Shown here one piece after another: positions 52,244 to 63,888 of a DNA stretch of 64,000 nucleotides. The first letter of the stretch is position 1, and each line of letters starts with the position of its first letter. The notes under the pieces were generated by a model. The model ran no database searches and was not told the DNA's origin. It worked only from the letters and a program-made list of their open reading frames with translations. A program made the position numbers and the translations under genes. Location: positions 1-64,000 of the forward strand of contig NZ_JAUHHF010000002.1 of NCBI RefSeq assembly GCF_030410395.1. Direction: 5' to 3'. This DNA comes from Zwartia panacis. Its GTDB lineage: Bacteria > Pseudomonadota > Gammaproteobacteria > Burkholderiales > Burkholderiaceae_B.

Positions 52244-53311
52244 TCAAGCTCTTTCATACCATTGCTTAGAATTGTTCACTACATAAACCACCAACAGCAT
52301 GATGGGAACTTCTATAAGCACACCCACGACGGTTGCCAGGGCGGCACCCGAATGTAAGCCAAACAAGCTAATCGCTGCTGCGACGGCAAGCTCGAAGAAA
52401 TTAGAGGCACCAATCAACGCAGATGGACACGCTACGTTGTGTTTTTCGCCAAGTACACGGTTTAGCCAATACGCCAGTGCTGAGTTAAAAACAACTTGTA
52501 TCAGGATGGGTACGGCGAGAAGCGCAATCACTAGTGGTTGTTTAAGAATCGCCTCGCCCTGGAACGCAAACAGCAATACTAAAGTGGCTAACAAGGCGGC
52601 GATTGACCAAGGTCCGATCGTTTCCAGTGCTGCATTAAAGACAGCCTCGCCTTTTTTGAGTAAGGCCTTACGCCAAAGCTGAGCCAGAATCACCGGCACC
52701 ACAATATAAAGAACAACCGAAGTCAAAAGTGTGTCCCAAGGCACCGTGATGGCAGAGATACCAAGCAAGAGGGCAACGAGCGGTGCAAACGCAACAACCA
52801 TTATTGAATCGTTTAGCGCGACTTGTGAGAGCGTAAATAATGGATCCCCACCTGTGAGCCGACTCCAAACAAACACCATTGCGGTGCAGGGAGCTGCAGC
52901 CAAGAGAATCAAGCCAGCGATGTAGCTATCGAGTTGATCAGGCGGCAAAAGGTCGGCGAATAAATGACGGATGAACAGCCAGCCCAGAAATGCCATAGAG
53001 AAGGGCTTGACGAGCCAGTTCACAAAGAGCGTGACGCCGATACCCCGGCTATGCCGACGCACTTCGCTTAAGGACGAAAAGTCCACCTTTACAAGCATCG
53101 GAATGATCATCACCCAAATCAACAACCCCACCGGTAGATTGACCTGTGCAATTTCGATTTGGGCGATCGACTGAAACACGTTTGGAAAAAGCTGACCCAG
53201 CGCAATACCCGCGACTATGCAGAGAAAGACCCAAATAGTTAGAAATCTTTCAAAAGTGCTCATCGTGTCGCCGACGGTTTTCTTGGCTCTGGTATTGGCT
53301 GTAGTCACCAT
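52244..53311 (-). CDS. acr3: ACR3-family arsenite efflux permease
   Basis: 355 residues with about ten membrane helices. The conserved cysteine in AAPCTAMVFVW and the later GASNFFELAVAAAIS are the functional motifs of ACR3. It exports arsenite (and sometimes antimonite) from the cytoplasm. It is the last gene of the arsRC-acr3 operon, 15 bases after arsC. The N-terminus is uncertain: a second ATG at 53263 lacks a ribosome-binding site. Confidence 0.92.
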   Translation of the reverse strand: MVTTANTRAKKTVGDTMSTFERFLTIWVFLCIVAGIALGQLFPNVFQSIAQIEIAQVNLPVGLLIWVMIIPMLVKVDFSSLSEVRRHSRGIGVTLFVNWLVKPFSMAFLGWLFIRHLFADLLPPDQLDSYIAGLILLAAAPCTAMVFVWSRLTGGDPLFTLSQVALNDSIMVVAFAPLVALLLGISAITVPWDTLLTSVVLYIVVPVILAQLWRKALLKKGEAVFNAALETIGPWSIAALLATLVLLFAFQGEAILKQPLVIALLAVPILIQVVFNSALAYWLNRVLGEKHNVACPSALIGASNFFELAVAAAISLFGLHSGAALATVVGVLIEVPIMLLVVYVVNNSKQWYERA

Positions 53312-53326
53312 TGTGCGCTATACCTC

Positions 53327-53827
53327 TTAAATTTTAACGGTGCCAATTGTGTCCAATTCGCGCTTTAACGAAAGACTATCAAGCTTATCAATTGGTAAAG
53401 AGGTGAACAAAGAAAGACGGCGGTGCAATATTCGGAACGCCGTAGAAAACGCCTTTCTCTTTTCCTCCTCAGTACCCTCAACGGCGGACGGCTCTTCGAC
53501 GCCCCAGTGTGCAGTCATGGGTTGGCCGGGCCAGACGGGGCAAACTTCCCCGGCTGCTTTATCGCAGACCGTGAAAACAAAATCAAGCTCAGGTGCGTCT
53601 GGCTGAGCACACTCATCCCAACTCTTGCTTCGTAAGTGTTCATGAGGCAAGTCATTACTTTTAATAAGATCTAACGCGTAAGGATTTATTTTTCCCGAGG
53701 CATGGCTACCGGCGCTGTAGGCAATGAACCGGCCGTGGCCGAGGTTGTTAAGAATAGCTTCAGCCATGATGCTGCGTGCCGAGTTACCGGTGCAGATAAA
53801 CAATACGTTATAAATTTTCGAGACCAT
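53327..53827 (-). CDS. arsC: Arsenate reductase, low-molecular-weight-phosphatase type
   Basis: About 166 residues. The active-site loop is CTGNSARS near the N-terminus, and further catalytic-region cysteines are in FVFTVCDKAAGEVCPVW. It reduces arsenate to arsenite, which ACR3 then exports. The start at 53827 has GGAG upstream; 53839 does not. The electron donor (thioredoxin or glutaredoxin/mycothiol type) is not determined here. Confidence 0.9.
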   Translation of the reverse strand: MVSKIYNVLFICTGNSARSIMAEAILNNLGHGRFIAYSAGSHASGKINPYALDLIKSNDLPHEHLRSKSWDECAQPDAPELDFVFTVCDKAAGEVCPVWPGQPMTAHWGVEEPSAVEGTEEEKRKAFSTAFRILHRRLSLFTSLPIDKLDSLSLKRELDTIGTVKI

Positions 53828-53898
53828 TGATAGCTCCATTAGTGTGCACGAGTGTTAACGCAAATTTTGTGGTGTGAAATATCTTAGGGTTGATCTTT

Positions 53899-54219
53899 TT
53901 AGCCTTTGCAAGTTGTCTTCAAAACAAGGCAGAGTTCGCCCTGACAGCAATTTTCAGTCAAGTAGTCGATCAAGCTAGCCATATGATTGATGCGTGTGCT
54001 GTAAATCAGGCTTCGGCCCTCTCGGGTTTGCTCAAGTAGCCCAGCATTGAGCAGTTCTTTCAGATGGAAAGACAAGGTTGCTGGCGGTATGTCCAAGCTT
54101 TTGCCAAGCGCTCTGGGGGTCAAGCCTGAGTTGCCCACCTCGACGAGTTGGCGAAAGATGCGTAATCGGCTTGGCTGCGCTAGCGCGGCGAGTGCGGCAA
54201 TTGCGTCTTTTTCTTCCAT
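53899..54219 (-). CDS. arsR: ArsR/SmtB-family arsenic-responsive repressor
   Basis: 106 residues. A winged helix (ALGKSLDIPPATLSFHLKELLNAGLL) is followed by a Cys-rich C-terminus (ENCCQGELC) for arsenite binding rather than the N-terminal site of classical ArsR. It likely represses its own operon via the palindrome upstream of its start and is released by arsenite. It starts the leftward operon, with arsC 71 bases downstream. Confidence 0.9.
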   Translation of the reverse strand: MEEKDAIAALAALAQPSRLRIFRQLVEVGNSGLTPRALGKSLDIPPATLSFHLKELLNAGLLEQTREGRSLIYSTRINHMASLIDYLTENCCQGELCLVLKTTCKG

Positions 54220-54227
54220 GATTCAAA

Positions 54228-54257
54228 TAATTCCATATGTCTAGAATAATGGAATTA
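54228..54257. promoter_or_regulatory. ArsR operator
   Basis: Perfect 9-bp inverted arms TAATTCCAT (54228-54236) and ATGGAATTA (54249-54257) around a 12-bp centre, starting 9 bases upstream of the arsR start. It is the likely self-repression site. Confidence 0.75.
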
Positions 54258-54570
54258 TATTTCTGAATGATGACAAGTTGTCAGCGGTTATGCACCTTAG
54301 AGCATACGCCGAGGTCGATTTGTTTCTGCGGATCGTTGGCTCGTGCCTAAAGAGGCAATCGATGGGCCATCCACACAGAAATACTGCATCAGTTTGAATC
54401 AAGTACGTTTGATATTGCCCACCTTGAATCCTGGCGGCGAGATTTTGCTACGACTCGAGAGTAATAGGGTTAGTATCCCTCCCGCAGACCAAAAGCAAAA
54501 AATCTAAGATTTCAGCACCTCAGGCGGTTTGTGATGTTGTCAGTGTTGCCCCGCCAGCGCACAGTTCAAC
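54258..54570. other. Gene-free gap between ars operon and leuD
   Basis: No gene recognised. The sequence has no long repeats and no clear tRNA, although a short stretch near 54467-54495 looks superficially like a tRNA 3' end. The arsR promoter lies at its left edge; the gap contains the end of the leftward leuCD unit at its right edge. Confidence 0.5.
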
Positions 54571-55173
54571 TCAACTGCCTAAAAAATAACGTTCCTCGAA
54601 CTCCCTGATTTCCTGTGAGTAACTGAGCGTCATCCCCACGGCATCCAGCCCTTTCATCAGCATATCGCGTTGCCACGGATCGAGATTGATACCCAATGCA
54701 ACGCCATCCCCGAATGAAGTCACAGTTTCTGTCGCCAAATCAACCTGAATTTCGCATCGGTCAGGATGTTGGACGAGCGCCATCAAACGATCAATTTCCT
54801 CGACTGGCAAACTGAGTGCCACCACGCCATTACGCAAACAGTTATCGCTAAAAATTCCCCCAAAACTCGTACCCAGAAACCCACGGATACCGAGCTCCCT
54901 GAGCCCCCATACCGCATGCTCTCGACTTGAACCGCAACCAAAGTTCGGTCCCACGATTAAAAAGCGGGCATCAGACCAAGGCGGCTGGTTCAACACAAAA
55001 TCGGGGCGAGGTTGACATGAAGAGTCAAAACGAAGTTCATACAGAGCACCTTTGGACAACCCATGACGATCAATGCCGCGTAAAAACTGTTTGGGCATGA
55101 TCTGGTCTGTGTCCAAATTTGGGAGCGGTAACGCTGCCGCAAAACCCTTGACGCTGACAAATGCTTCCATCAT
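54571..55173 (-). CDS. leuD: Isopropylmalate isomerase small subunit-like (LeuD)
   Basis: 200 residues. The aconitase swivelling-domain motif GPNFGCGSSREHAVW is intact. Residues DTDQIMPKQFL near the N-terminus match LeuD. The ATG pair at 55173/55170 overlaps the upstream leuC-like stop, so the two subunits are co-translated. Either leucine biosynthesis or a paralogous hydratase/isomerase of small dicarboxylates is possible, given the unusual neighbours. Confidence 0.87.
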   Translation of the reverse strand: MMEAFVSVKGFAAALPLPNLDTDQIMPKQFLRGIDRHGLSKGALYELRFDSSCQPRPDFVLNQPPWSDARFLIVGPNFGCGSSREHAVWGLRELGIRGFLGTSFGGIFSDNCLRNGVVALSLPVEEIDRLMALVQHPDRCEIQVDLATETVTSFGDGVALGINLDPWQRDMLMKGLDAVGMTLSYSQEIREFEERYFLGS

Positions 55174-56603
55174 GGCACCCGCTTAGTTAAGAGCTTGCGT
55201 ACATCCGTCAAGGCACCTTTGATCGCCGCTGCGGCCACCATGGCAGGACTCATCAAATGGGTGCGGGCGCCGGGACCTTGGCGACTCTCGAAATTACGAT
55301 TTGTACTTGAGGCACATCGATCACCTGGCGAGAGGTGATCGTCGTTCATGGCTACGCACATCGAACAACCTGATTGACGCCACTCAAAACCGGCCGTTTT
55401 AAAGATGCGATCCAAACCCTCGGCTTCCGCCTGAGCGCGCACCGTGGAGGATCCTGGCACGACCAAGGCACGTACATGCGGAGCGACACGATGACCTCGC
55501 AAAACTTCTGCGGCTGCGCGCAAATCATCCATCCTACTATTCGTGCAGGATCCGATGAATGCATGACTGATGGGCAAACCGTCGAGGCGCTGACCGGGTT
55601 CAAGCGCCATATATTTCAATGCGCGCTCCATGCTGCTGCGACGCGTCAGATTTGCTTCATGTTGTGGATCAGGCACCACTCCATCGATCGCAACGCCTTG
55701 ATCAGGACTCGTCCCCCACGTGACTCGGGGCAACAAGTTTGACGCATCAAACTCCACCTCTTGATCAAACACAGCCCCGGGCTGACTGCGAAGCTCCCGC
55801 CATCGTGCGACACTGAGATCCCATTGCGCGTCAGTCGGCACGCGAGGCTTTCCATGCAAATAGTTAAACAAACGATCATCCGGTGCCACAATACCGCCGC
55901 GCGCGGCGGCTTCCACGGCCATATTGCATAGAGTCAGACGTCCTTCGACATCCATCTGCTCGATGGCCGACCCCTGAAACTCAATCACATGACCTTGTGC
56001 GCCATCCGCACCAATGCGTGCAATCAACGCGAGAACGACGTCCTTGGCGCTCAAGCCCTGCGCCAGTCTTCCACGAACGGTCACGCGCATATTTTTCTGT
56101 GGACGATAGACGAGCGTTTGCGTCGCTAACAAATGTTCGATCTCGCTGCTGCCGATTCCAAATCCAAGCGCCCCCATCGCACCATGCGAGGTCGTGTGGC
56201 TATCCCCTGCCGCAATCACCATGCCAGGCAAGACAAAACCCTGCTCGCTCACGACGACGTGCTCAATACCCTGTCGAGGATCGAGCATATCGATGCATTC
56301 GATACCATAGCGTTTGCAGTTTTCAGCAAGCAAACTCACCTGACGGGCGCGCGCTTCGTCAACAATACGCATGGTGACCGCCGTCCTGAGCGGTGTCGTC
56401 GCATTGACATGGTCCACGACGGCAAGATGCGCTTCTGGCCTCCAAACAGGACGATCTTGCGCACGCAAGGCAGCAAAGGCCTGCGGGCTTGTATATTCGT
56501 TCAGGACTTGCCTGTCTATGTAGAGCAAGATCTGACCGCTGTTGCCGATATGTCGGACGGTGTGCGCGTCGACGATATGCTGGTACAGGGTTCGAGCGCT
56601 CAT
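55170..56603 (-). CDS. leuC: Isopropylmalate isomerase large subunit-like (LeuC)
   Basis: 477 residues. The [4Fe-4S] cysteines are present in FIGSCTNSR and SGCSMC. DSHTTSHGAMGALGFGIG and NRNFESRQG complete the aconitase-type core. It catalyses dehydration/rehydration of a hydroxy-dicarboxylate with LeuD. Its start overlaps the hydrolase gene stop by 4 bases, which links it to an alpha/beta-hydrolase operon with a divergent LysR gene, unlike a usual leuCDB set; leuB is not nearby. Confidence 0.88.
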   Translation of the reverse strand: MSARTLYQHIVDAHTVRHIGNSGQILLYIDRQVLNEYTSPQAFAALRAQDRPVWRPEAHLAVVDHVNATTPLRTAVTMRIVDEARARQVSLLAENCKRYGIECIDMLDPRQGIEHVVVSEQGFVLPGMVIAAGDSHTTSHGAMGALGFGIGSSEIEHLLATQTLVYRPQKNMRVTVRGRLAQGLSAKDVVLALIARIGADGAQGHVIEFQGSAIEQMDVEGRLTLCNMAVEAAARGGIVAPDDRLFNYLHGKPRVPTDAQWDLSVARWRELRSQPGAVFDQEVEFDASNLLPRVTWGTSPDQGVAIDGVVPDPQHEANLTRRSSMERALKYMALEPGQRLDGLPISHAFIGSCTNSRMDDLRAAAEVLRGHRVAPHVRALVVPGSSTVRAQAEAEGLDRIFKTAGFEWRQSGCSMCVAMNDDHLSPGDRCASSTNRNFESRQGPGARTHLMSPAMVAAAAIKGALTDVRKLLTKRVP

Positions 56604-57505
56604 GAGTCTGAGCCCAAACCAGGCTGGCTAAAAAATGTATTCAGCTCCTGAAATGTTTGCTCAGGGGCCTGCTCGGTAGGGTAGTGGCCGCAAGTCAACT
56701 CAGCCATGCGCACGATGTTCGCACAATACTTTGGCCATTCCACGCGTGGATCATGATGATGCGCGGTGTGACTTTTCGCACCCCACAACACAAGCGCAGG
56801 CGGTTGCACTTTGCGACCCGCTTCAAAGTCAGCCGTATCCATGGGTAAATCAATCTTGAAGGCGGCTCTGTAATCCTCACAGACACTATGAATATTCTGA
56901 GGCGTACACACGCGGATGTACTCGAGTATTTCCGTTTCCGTGAACCCGCCCTTGCCAGGCCCCTGCTTCATCAGTTTGTCGCGGATGTAAAACTCCTCAT
57001 GGCCTCGCAATAACGTTTCCGGAAAACCTTTACGTTGTGCCATGAACCACCAGTGATAGAGGTCCATCGCCATTTGAGCCTGAATATCTTTGAATACACA
57101 GTGCGTAGGCAAAATATCCAGAAATGCCACACGGGTGACTTTCTCGGGATGGTCCATCGCCAGGCGAAACGCGGTACGCGCACCGCGGTCGTGACCAGCG
57201 ACTGCGAATCGTTCAAAACCGAGTTGCTGCATGACTTCGACTTGGTCTTGCGCCATGCGACGAAACGAATAATTACTGTGATCAGGCAGCCCCTCGGGTT
57301 TACTGCTATCTCCATACCCACGCAGATCAGTCGTGACAACGGTAAATTTTTCAGCCAAACCAGGTGCGATACGGTCCCAGCTCATCTGAGTCAATGGATT
57401 ACCGTGTAACAACAATAATGGTGGACCCGAACCTCGTTTACGCCCAATGATGCTCACGCCTGGGTCAGACGTAGGGAGGAAAAAGTTTTCAACAAAGTCG
57501 GACAT
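56600..57505 (-). CDS. Alpha/beta hydrolase, haloacetate dehalogenase-like
   Basis: About 301 residues. The catalytic nucleophile appears as Asp in AGHDRGARTAFRLAMDHP, matching the fluoroacetate/haloacetate dehalogenase motif (GHDRGG/ARxxxR). The oxyanion region LLLLHGNPLTQMSWDRIAP and the final His in CGHYPTEQAP are also present. The Asp nucleophile allows ester-intermediate hydrolysis of C-halogen or epoxide bonds. The substrate is not certain. It is the first gene of the unit leading to leuC and leuD, and a LysR gene diverges from it. Confidence 0.85.
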   Translation of the reverse strand: MSDFVENFFLPTSDPGVSIIGRKRGSGPPLLLLHGNPLTQMSWDRIAPGLAEKFTVVTTDLRGYGDSSKPEGLPDHSNYSFRRMAQDQVEVMQQLGFERFAVAGHDRGARTAFRLAMDHPEKVTRVAFLDILPTHCVFKDIQAQMAMDLYHWWFMAQRKGFPETLLRGHEEFYIRDKLMKQGPGKGGFTETEILEYIRVCTPQNIHSVCEDYRAAFKIDLPMDTADFEAGRKVQPPALVLWGAKSHTAHHHDPRVEWPKYCANIVRMAELTCGHYPTEQAPEQTFQELNTFFSQPGLGSDS

Positions 57506-57612
57506 ATGAGTCTCACTCAATACAAACAAGACCAACAATAACGTCTCATTACAGTTTTAACAATTGCGATTATCAGTTTGAATTGTGTGGATTAATCACA
57601 TAAACTTTACGG

Positions 57613-58545
57613 ATGGATATCGGTACCCACCTCAACTATCGCCTCCTGCACAATTTTGTTCAGGTGGCACAGTCATCAACCTTCAGAGACGCCTCCGGAA
57701 AGATTCATCGATCAACCTCGGTCGTGAGCGCCCAAATCAAGCAACTTGAACAACAAATCGGTGCCAAACTTTTTCATCGAACCACACGAAGCGTCGCACT
57801 CACCCCGGAGGGAGAACTTCTGCTGCAAGCCGTGCGCAATGGATTTCGTGAAATCGAGTCTGGACTGAGACAACTGCAGGAAACTCTTGATCTGCGGATC
57901 GGCCGCATTACAGTCGCCTCATCACCCATCATGGCTGCCACGCTGTTGCCGCCGTTGTTAGCGGAGTTCGAATCACACCATCCCAGCATTCGCATTTTGG
58001 TGCGCGAGCTGACACCATCTGAAATCGCCAACAGCATTAAAAATGGAGAGGCTGACTTTGGGATTGGTCCGCGCCCCGAAGACAAGGACCTGTCCTTTCA
58101 ACCTCTTTTACAAGAAGAGGTCATGGCGCTCGTGCCAAAGAAATTTAAGTCCGGTGCCGCGGAGACGATCAGCTTGCGCGAGCTGTCACGCATCCCGACT
58201 TTGCAATTAAGTCAGGCGACAGCCCTCAGAAGTATCTTGCAAAAAGCTGCCGATCAACACGGCATCGAGCTCATACCAAAGTACGAAAGCACACAAGCCC
58301 AAACACTCATCGCCATGGCCGATGAAGAACTTGGCGCTGCGATATTGCCAGCCTCGATCATGCCAGCCCGTCCAGACAAGCGCGTGCAGGCATTACGTAT
58401 CGTTCAACCAACGTTGAAACCTCCGATCGGATTGATCCAGTCACCTTTACGCGCGTTGTCTCCTGCTGCGGCAAGGCTTGCGGCCTTGAGCCTTAAAAAA
58501 TTCGATGCAAAGTCATTGAGGCCAGCTTTAAACCGGTCTCAATGA
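57613..58545 (+). CDS. LysR-family transcription regulator
   Basis: 310 residues. The winged helix at residues 8-68 (TFRDASGKIHRSTSVVSAQIKQLEQQIGAKLFHRTT) is followed by a ligand-binding domain starting near residue 95. It is divergent from the hydrolase-leuCD unit with a 107-base gap, the usual place for LysR autoregulation and activation of the neighbour. The inducer is unknown; a substrate or product of the adjacent enzymes is the natural guess. It converges on katG, whose stop is 17 bases away. Confidence 0.87.
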   Translation: MDIGTHLNYRLLHNFVQVAQSSTFRDASGKIHRSTSVVSAQIKQLEQQIGAKLFHRTTRSVALTPEGELLLQAVRNGFREIESGLRQLQETLDLRIGRITVASSPIMAATLLPPLLAEFESHHPSIRILVRELTPSEIANSIKNGEADFGIGPRPEDKDLSFQPLLQEEVMALVPKKFKSGAAETISLRELSRIPTLQLSQATALRSILQKAADQHGIELIPKYESTQAQTLIAMADEELGAAILPASIMPARPDKRVQALRIVQPTLKPPIGLIQSPLRALSPAAARLAALSLKKFDAKSLRPALNRSQ

Positions 58546-58562
58546 CTGACTCAAACAATCAT

Positions 58563-60761
<2,199 letters not shown>

Positions 60762-60854
60762 CTAATTGTTTTTATTGATTTGGATCATAGTCAGAACAAC
60801 GCATGAACTGTACTTGACAATCATACGCCTCGCAGTCGAAATACAAGGAAGTTT

Positions 60855-61580
60855 TTATCGTGTGAAGGCTTGACGCAAGAATGCTTGCATCAAGCGGTGT
60901 GCCTCATGAGCTGGTTTGAGTTGCTGCACAATCTCCTCAACATCCAGTCCATTTCGACGTAAGGCGTCAGCGCGTCTGGTGACACAAGCTTTCATCAGAG
61001 GCGGGGTGAACTCTGGATGAAACTGCACGGAAAAAGCCGTGGGTCCATAACGCAAAATCTGGTGAGGATCGTGGTCTGAGTGTGCCAAGACCACTGCACC
61101 GGGTGGCGGTGACACCACGGTTTGCTCATGAGACAAATTTGCTTCGAAGCTTTGGGGGAAAGTCGACAGCAAGGGATCTTGGAGAGCGGCGTCAGTTAAT
61201 GTGACGGTTTTTAAACCAATTTCTCTGCCCCGAGGGTGATAATCGACGTGCCCGCCCAAGGCATCGGCCATCAACTGATGACCGTAGCAGACACCCAGCA
61301 TATGTTTACCAGTTGGCAACACTTCAAGAATCCATTTTTTGGTGATCTCGCTCCAATCCTCCCGATCAGTCACCATTGACCACGAACCACTCAGGATCGC
61401 GAGGTCGAAATCCTCCACATTTGGCAAAGTTTGTCCATCCGCAGGGCTGACAACAGCGATCTCAACATTTTCCGAGGCAAGCGCACGCTTGAACCACTCG
61501 CCCTGATCACCAAACACCCGAGAAATATCCTCGGGTGCCCGCCCCATCTGGATCACCACAACCCTGCAGCGTGAAGTCAT
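60855..61580 (-). CDS. Class I glutamine amidotransferase-like protein
   Basis: 241 residues with the triad Cys in GVCYGHQLM, His in FHPE and Glu adjacent. The first segment (VFGDQGEWFKRALASENVEI) and the order resemble the GMP-synthase-like amidotransferase family that often works alone, for example on gamma-glutamyl or toxic amide substrates. The partner enzyme cannot be identified here. It is 14 bases downstream of the solute-binding protein gene and on the same strand. Confidence 0.82.
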   Translation of the reverse strand: MTSRCRVVVIQMGRAPEDISRVFGDQGEWFKRALASENVEIAVVSPADGQTLPNVEDFDLAILSGSWSMVTDREDWSEITKKWILEVLPTGKHMLGVCYGHQLMADALGGHVDYHPRGREIGLKTVTLTDAALQDPLLSTFPQSFEANLSHEQTVVSPPPGAVVLAHSDHDPHQILRYGPTAFSVQFHPEFTPPLMKACVTRRADALRRNGLDVEEIVQQLKPAHEAHRLMQAFLRQAFTR

Positions 61581-61594
61581 ATTGTTCAGACCCT

Positions 61595-62608
61595 TTAATC
61601 GACTTTGAGACCTGCAGCTTTAACGACTGCGCCCCAATCAGCGATCTCCTTGTCGACCGTTTGAATAAAATCCGATCGAGCACTTGCCACGACTTGAGAA
61701 CCACTTTGATTGACCTTCAGTTTCATCTCAGCGGACGCCATGGCTTTGCGAACTGCTGCCTCAAGGTAACGCACACGATCTGTAGGCGTCCCTTTTGGAA
61801 CAAATACACCATACCAGTCCGTCACCCTCATATCCTTGATGCCTTGATCCTCAAGGGTCGCTACACCTTTAAACACACCTAGAAGGTCGCTATTGGTCGA
61901 GGCAATGACGCGTAACTTCCCGCTTGCAACCAGTCCTTCCACGGATGACGGTGATGTGACCACCATGGCAACCTGACCACCCATCAAATCGGTCACCGCA
62001 GGACCCGCGCCCTTATAAGGAATATGTGTGAGCTGTAGCTTTTCCTGCGTGGCCATTCTCGATGTGGTCAGATGCGACAGCGTTCCGTTACCTGGAGTCG
62101 CGAAGGTCAATGTGCCAGGTTTGGCGCGCGCATCCGCAATGTAATCCTTCATCGTTTGATAGGGGCTATCGGCACGGACGACAAACACGACCGGTGCGCT
62201 CGTCAATTGGGAAAGAGGCTCAAAATCCTCCTTGGGCTTAAAGCCGGCATTCGCGTACAGCGCTGGATTGACACCAATGATGCTAGTTTGCGAAGTGAGA
62301 ATGGTGTAGCCATCAGGTTTGGCCCTTGCAACCGAAGAGGTTCCAAGATTTCCGCCTGCCCCGCCTCTGTTTTCAACCACGACTGGTTGCCCCACAATCG
62401 GCGCCAGCTCTGCCGCGAGCAATCGGGAAATCTTGTCATTCCCTCCTCCCGGTGGAAAAGGCGAAACGATTGTGATGGTCTGTTTAGGAAAATCAGCCAA
62501 AGGCTTGAGTTCCTGTGCATGACTCTTCGTCACAATGGCACAGGCCAAAAGAGCCGCTGAAAATATGCCAAAACCCACGTGATGCGTCTGTCTTTTGAAA
62601 TCGATCAT
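61595..62608 (-). CDS. Bug-family periplasmic solute-binding protein
   Basis: 337 residues with a signal peptide (cleaved near SHAQE). Characteristic Bug motifs PPGGGNDKISRLLA, NRGGAGGNLG and LTHIPYKGAGPAVTDLMGGQV are present. These proteins deliver carboxylates or related ligands to tripartite tricarboxylate transporters, or act as stand-alone sensors; many Burkholderiales have large numbers. The membrane components are not near. The ligand cannot be predicted. Confidence 0.9.
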   Translation of the reverse strand: MIDFKRQTHHVGFGIFSAALLACAIVTKSHAQELKPLADFPKQTITIVSPFPPGGGNDKISRLLAAELAPIVGQPVVVENRGGAGGNLGTSSVARAKPDGYTILTSQTSIIGVNPALYANAGFKPKEDFEPLSQLTSAPVVFVVRADSPYQTMKDYIADARAKPGTLTFATPGNGTLSHLTTSRMATQEKLQLTHIPYKGAGPAVTDLMGGQVAMVVTSPSSVEGLVASGKLRVIASTNSDLLGVFKGVATLEDQGIKDMRVTDWYGVFVPKGTPTDRVRYLEAAVRKAMASAEMKLKVNQSGSQVVASARSDFIQTVDKEIADWGAVVKAAGLKVD

Positions 62609-62670
62609 TGCTTGTCTCCGATGCTTATATTCATCTTCATATTTCGATTTAAAAATAATTGTTATTTTTT

Positions 62671-63837
62671 TTAAAGGTGTAATGTTTTAAAAGCCTGGTC
62701 TAAATCCTCAATCAAATCATCCGAATCCTCTAATCCGATGTGCAACCTCACCACGACACCTCTCTGACTCCAATCACTCAAGACCCGGGTACTGGCAAGA
62801 TCAGCAGGAATCACCAAGCTTTCAAAACCACCCCAGGAAGCGCCTAATCCGAACATGGACAACGCATCGATCATACGCTCGACAGCATCCCGGGAATGCT
62901 CACGCTGGAGTTCAAAAGATACAAGACCATTACTCCCCGAACAATATTTTTTCCAAAGCTCATGATTGGTATCGCTTTCAAGCTCAGGAAAGAAAACGTG
63001 ACGAATCTCTGGTCGCGTCGATAACCACTTTGCAACTTTCAAAGCACCCTCGCCATGCGCTTTGAGACGCAGAGGCATCGTACGCAATCCCCTCAGTGCG
63101 AGAAACGCATCATCAGGACTTGTGGTTTGTCCCAGACCCACCACTGATTTCTGAAGCGCTTGCCAGGTACGTTTGTTTGCAACCGCCGCCCCCATCATCA
63201 CATCCGAATGACCACCGACATATTTTGTGGTGGCCATCACCGAGATATCGGCGCCCAGCATGAGCGGCTGATACAGCCATCCTGAGCCCCAGGTATTGTC
63301 CGCGACGATCACCAGATCGCGGCCAGCGACCAGCTTGGCAATTTGCGGCAGGTCAACCATGTCGTAGGTCATGGTGCCGGGTGCTTCGACATACAGGACA
63401 CGTGTATTGGGACGAAGCTGGCTGTTGATGTCACTGCCATCTGGAGCATAAAAAGAATACTCAATGCCAAAACCCGCTAATTGATGTTTGCAAAAATTAC
63501 GGACAGGTTCGTAAACAGCGTCGCTGAGTAACAAATGATCGCCAGGCTTCAAAAATGCCAAGAGCGTAGCCGCAATCGCAGCTTGACCCGTCGGGAATAA
63601 AAAACACCGATATCCCTGTTCGAGCTCAACAAGCGCATCCTCAAGCGCGTGTCCCGTATCGTTTCCACGAGCGCCATACGAGGGCAAGCGCTCAAGATCT
63701 CTGCGTGCCCGCGTATCTTTCCAGTCTGCGACTGTTTTAAAAACATATGTGCTGGCCCGAGTGGGGGGTACATTGACCCAACCGCTTTTGGGTCGCCCAG
63801 AACGCAACAGTTGGGTGATTCGCTTTTTATTTCTCAT
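62671..63837 (-). CDS. metC: Cystathionine beta-lyase-like PLP enzyme (MetC)
   Basis: 388 residues. The PLP-binding lysine lies in MATTKYVGGHSDVMMG; YVEAPGTMTYDMVDL and ADNTWGSGWLYQPLMLG are the other Cys/Met-metabolism signatures. The enzyme should cleave cystathionine to homocysteine or act on a related sulfur amino acid. MetC is favoured by the start and SYGARGND region, but MetB/CGL-type activities cannot be excluded. It shares the strand with the Bug and amidotransferase genes. Confidence 0.88.
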   Translation of the reverse strand: MRNKKRITQLLRSGRPKSGWVNVPPTRASTYVFKTVADWKDTRARRDLERLPSYGARGNDTGHALEDALVELEQGYRCFLFPTGQAAIAATLLAFLKPGDHLLLSDAVYEPVRNFCKHQLAGFGIEYSFYAPDGSDINSQLRPNTRVLYVEAPGTMTYDMVDLPQIAKLVAGRDLVIVADNTWGSGWLYQPLMLGADISVMATTKYVGGHSDVMMGAAVANKRTWQALQKSVVGLGQTTSPDDAFLALRGLRTMPLRLKAHGEGALKVAKWLSTRPEIRHVFFPELESDTNHELWKKYCSGSNGLVSFELQREHSRDAVERMIDALSMFGLGASWGGFESLVIPADLASTRVLSDWSQRGVVVRLHIGLEDSDDLIEDLDQAFKTLHL

Positions 63838-63888
63838 ACATTACCTTGAGCCCTTGAGCGTCCATGCCGAAGGTAATGTTAGCTTTCT

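Noticed and set aside
54465-54500. A tRNA 3' end (CCCTCCCGCAGACCA-like)
   Set aside because: No matching 5' acceptor strand or proper T-loop is present within tRNA distance, so it is not called as a tRNA.
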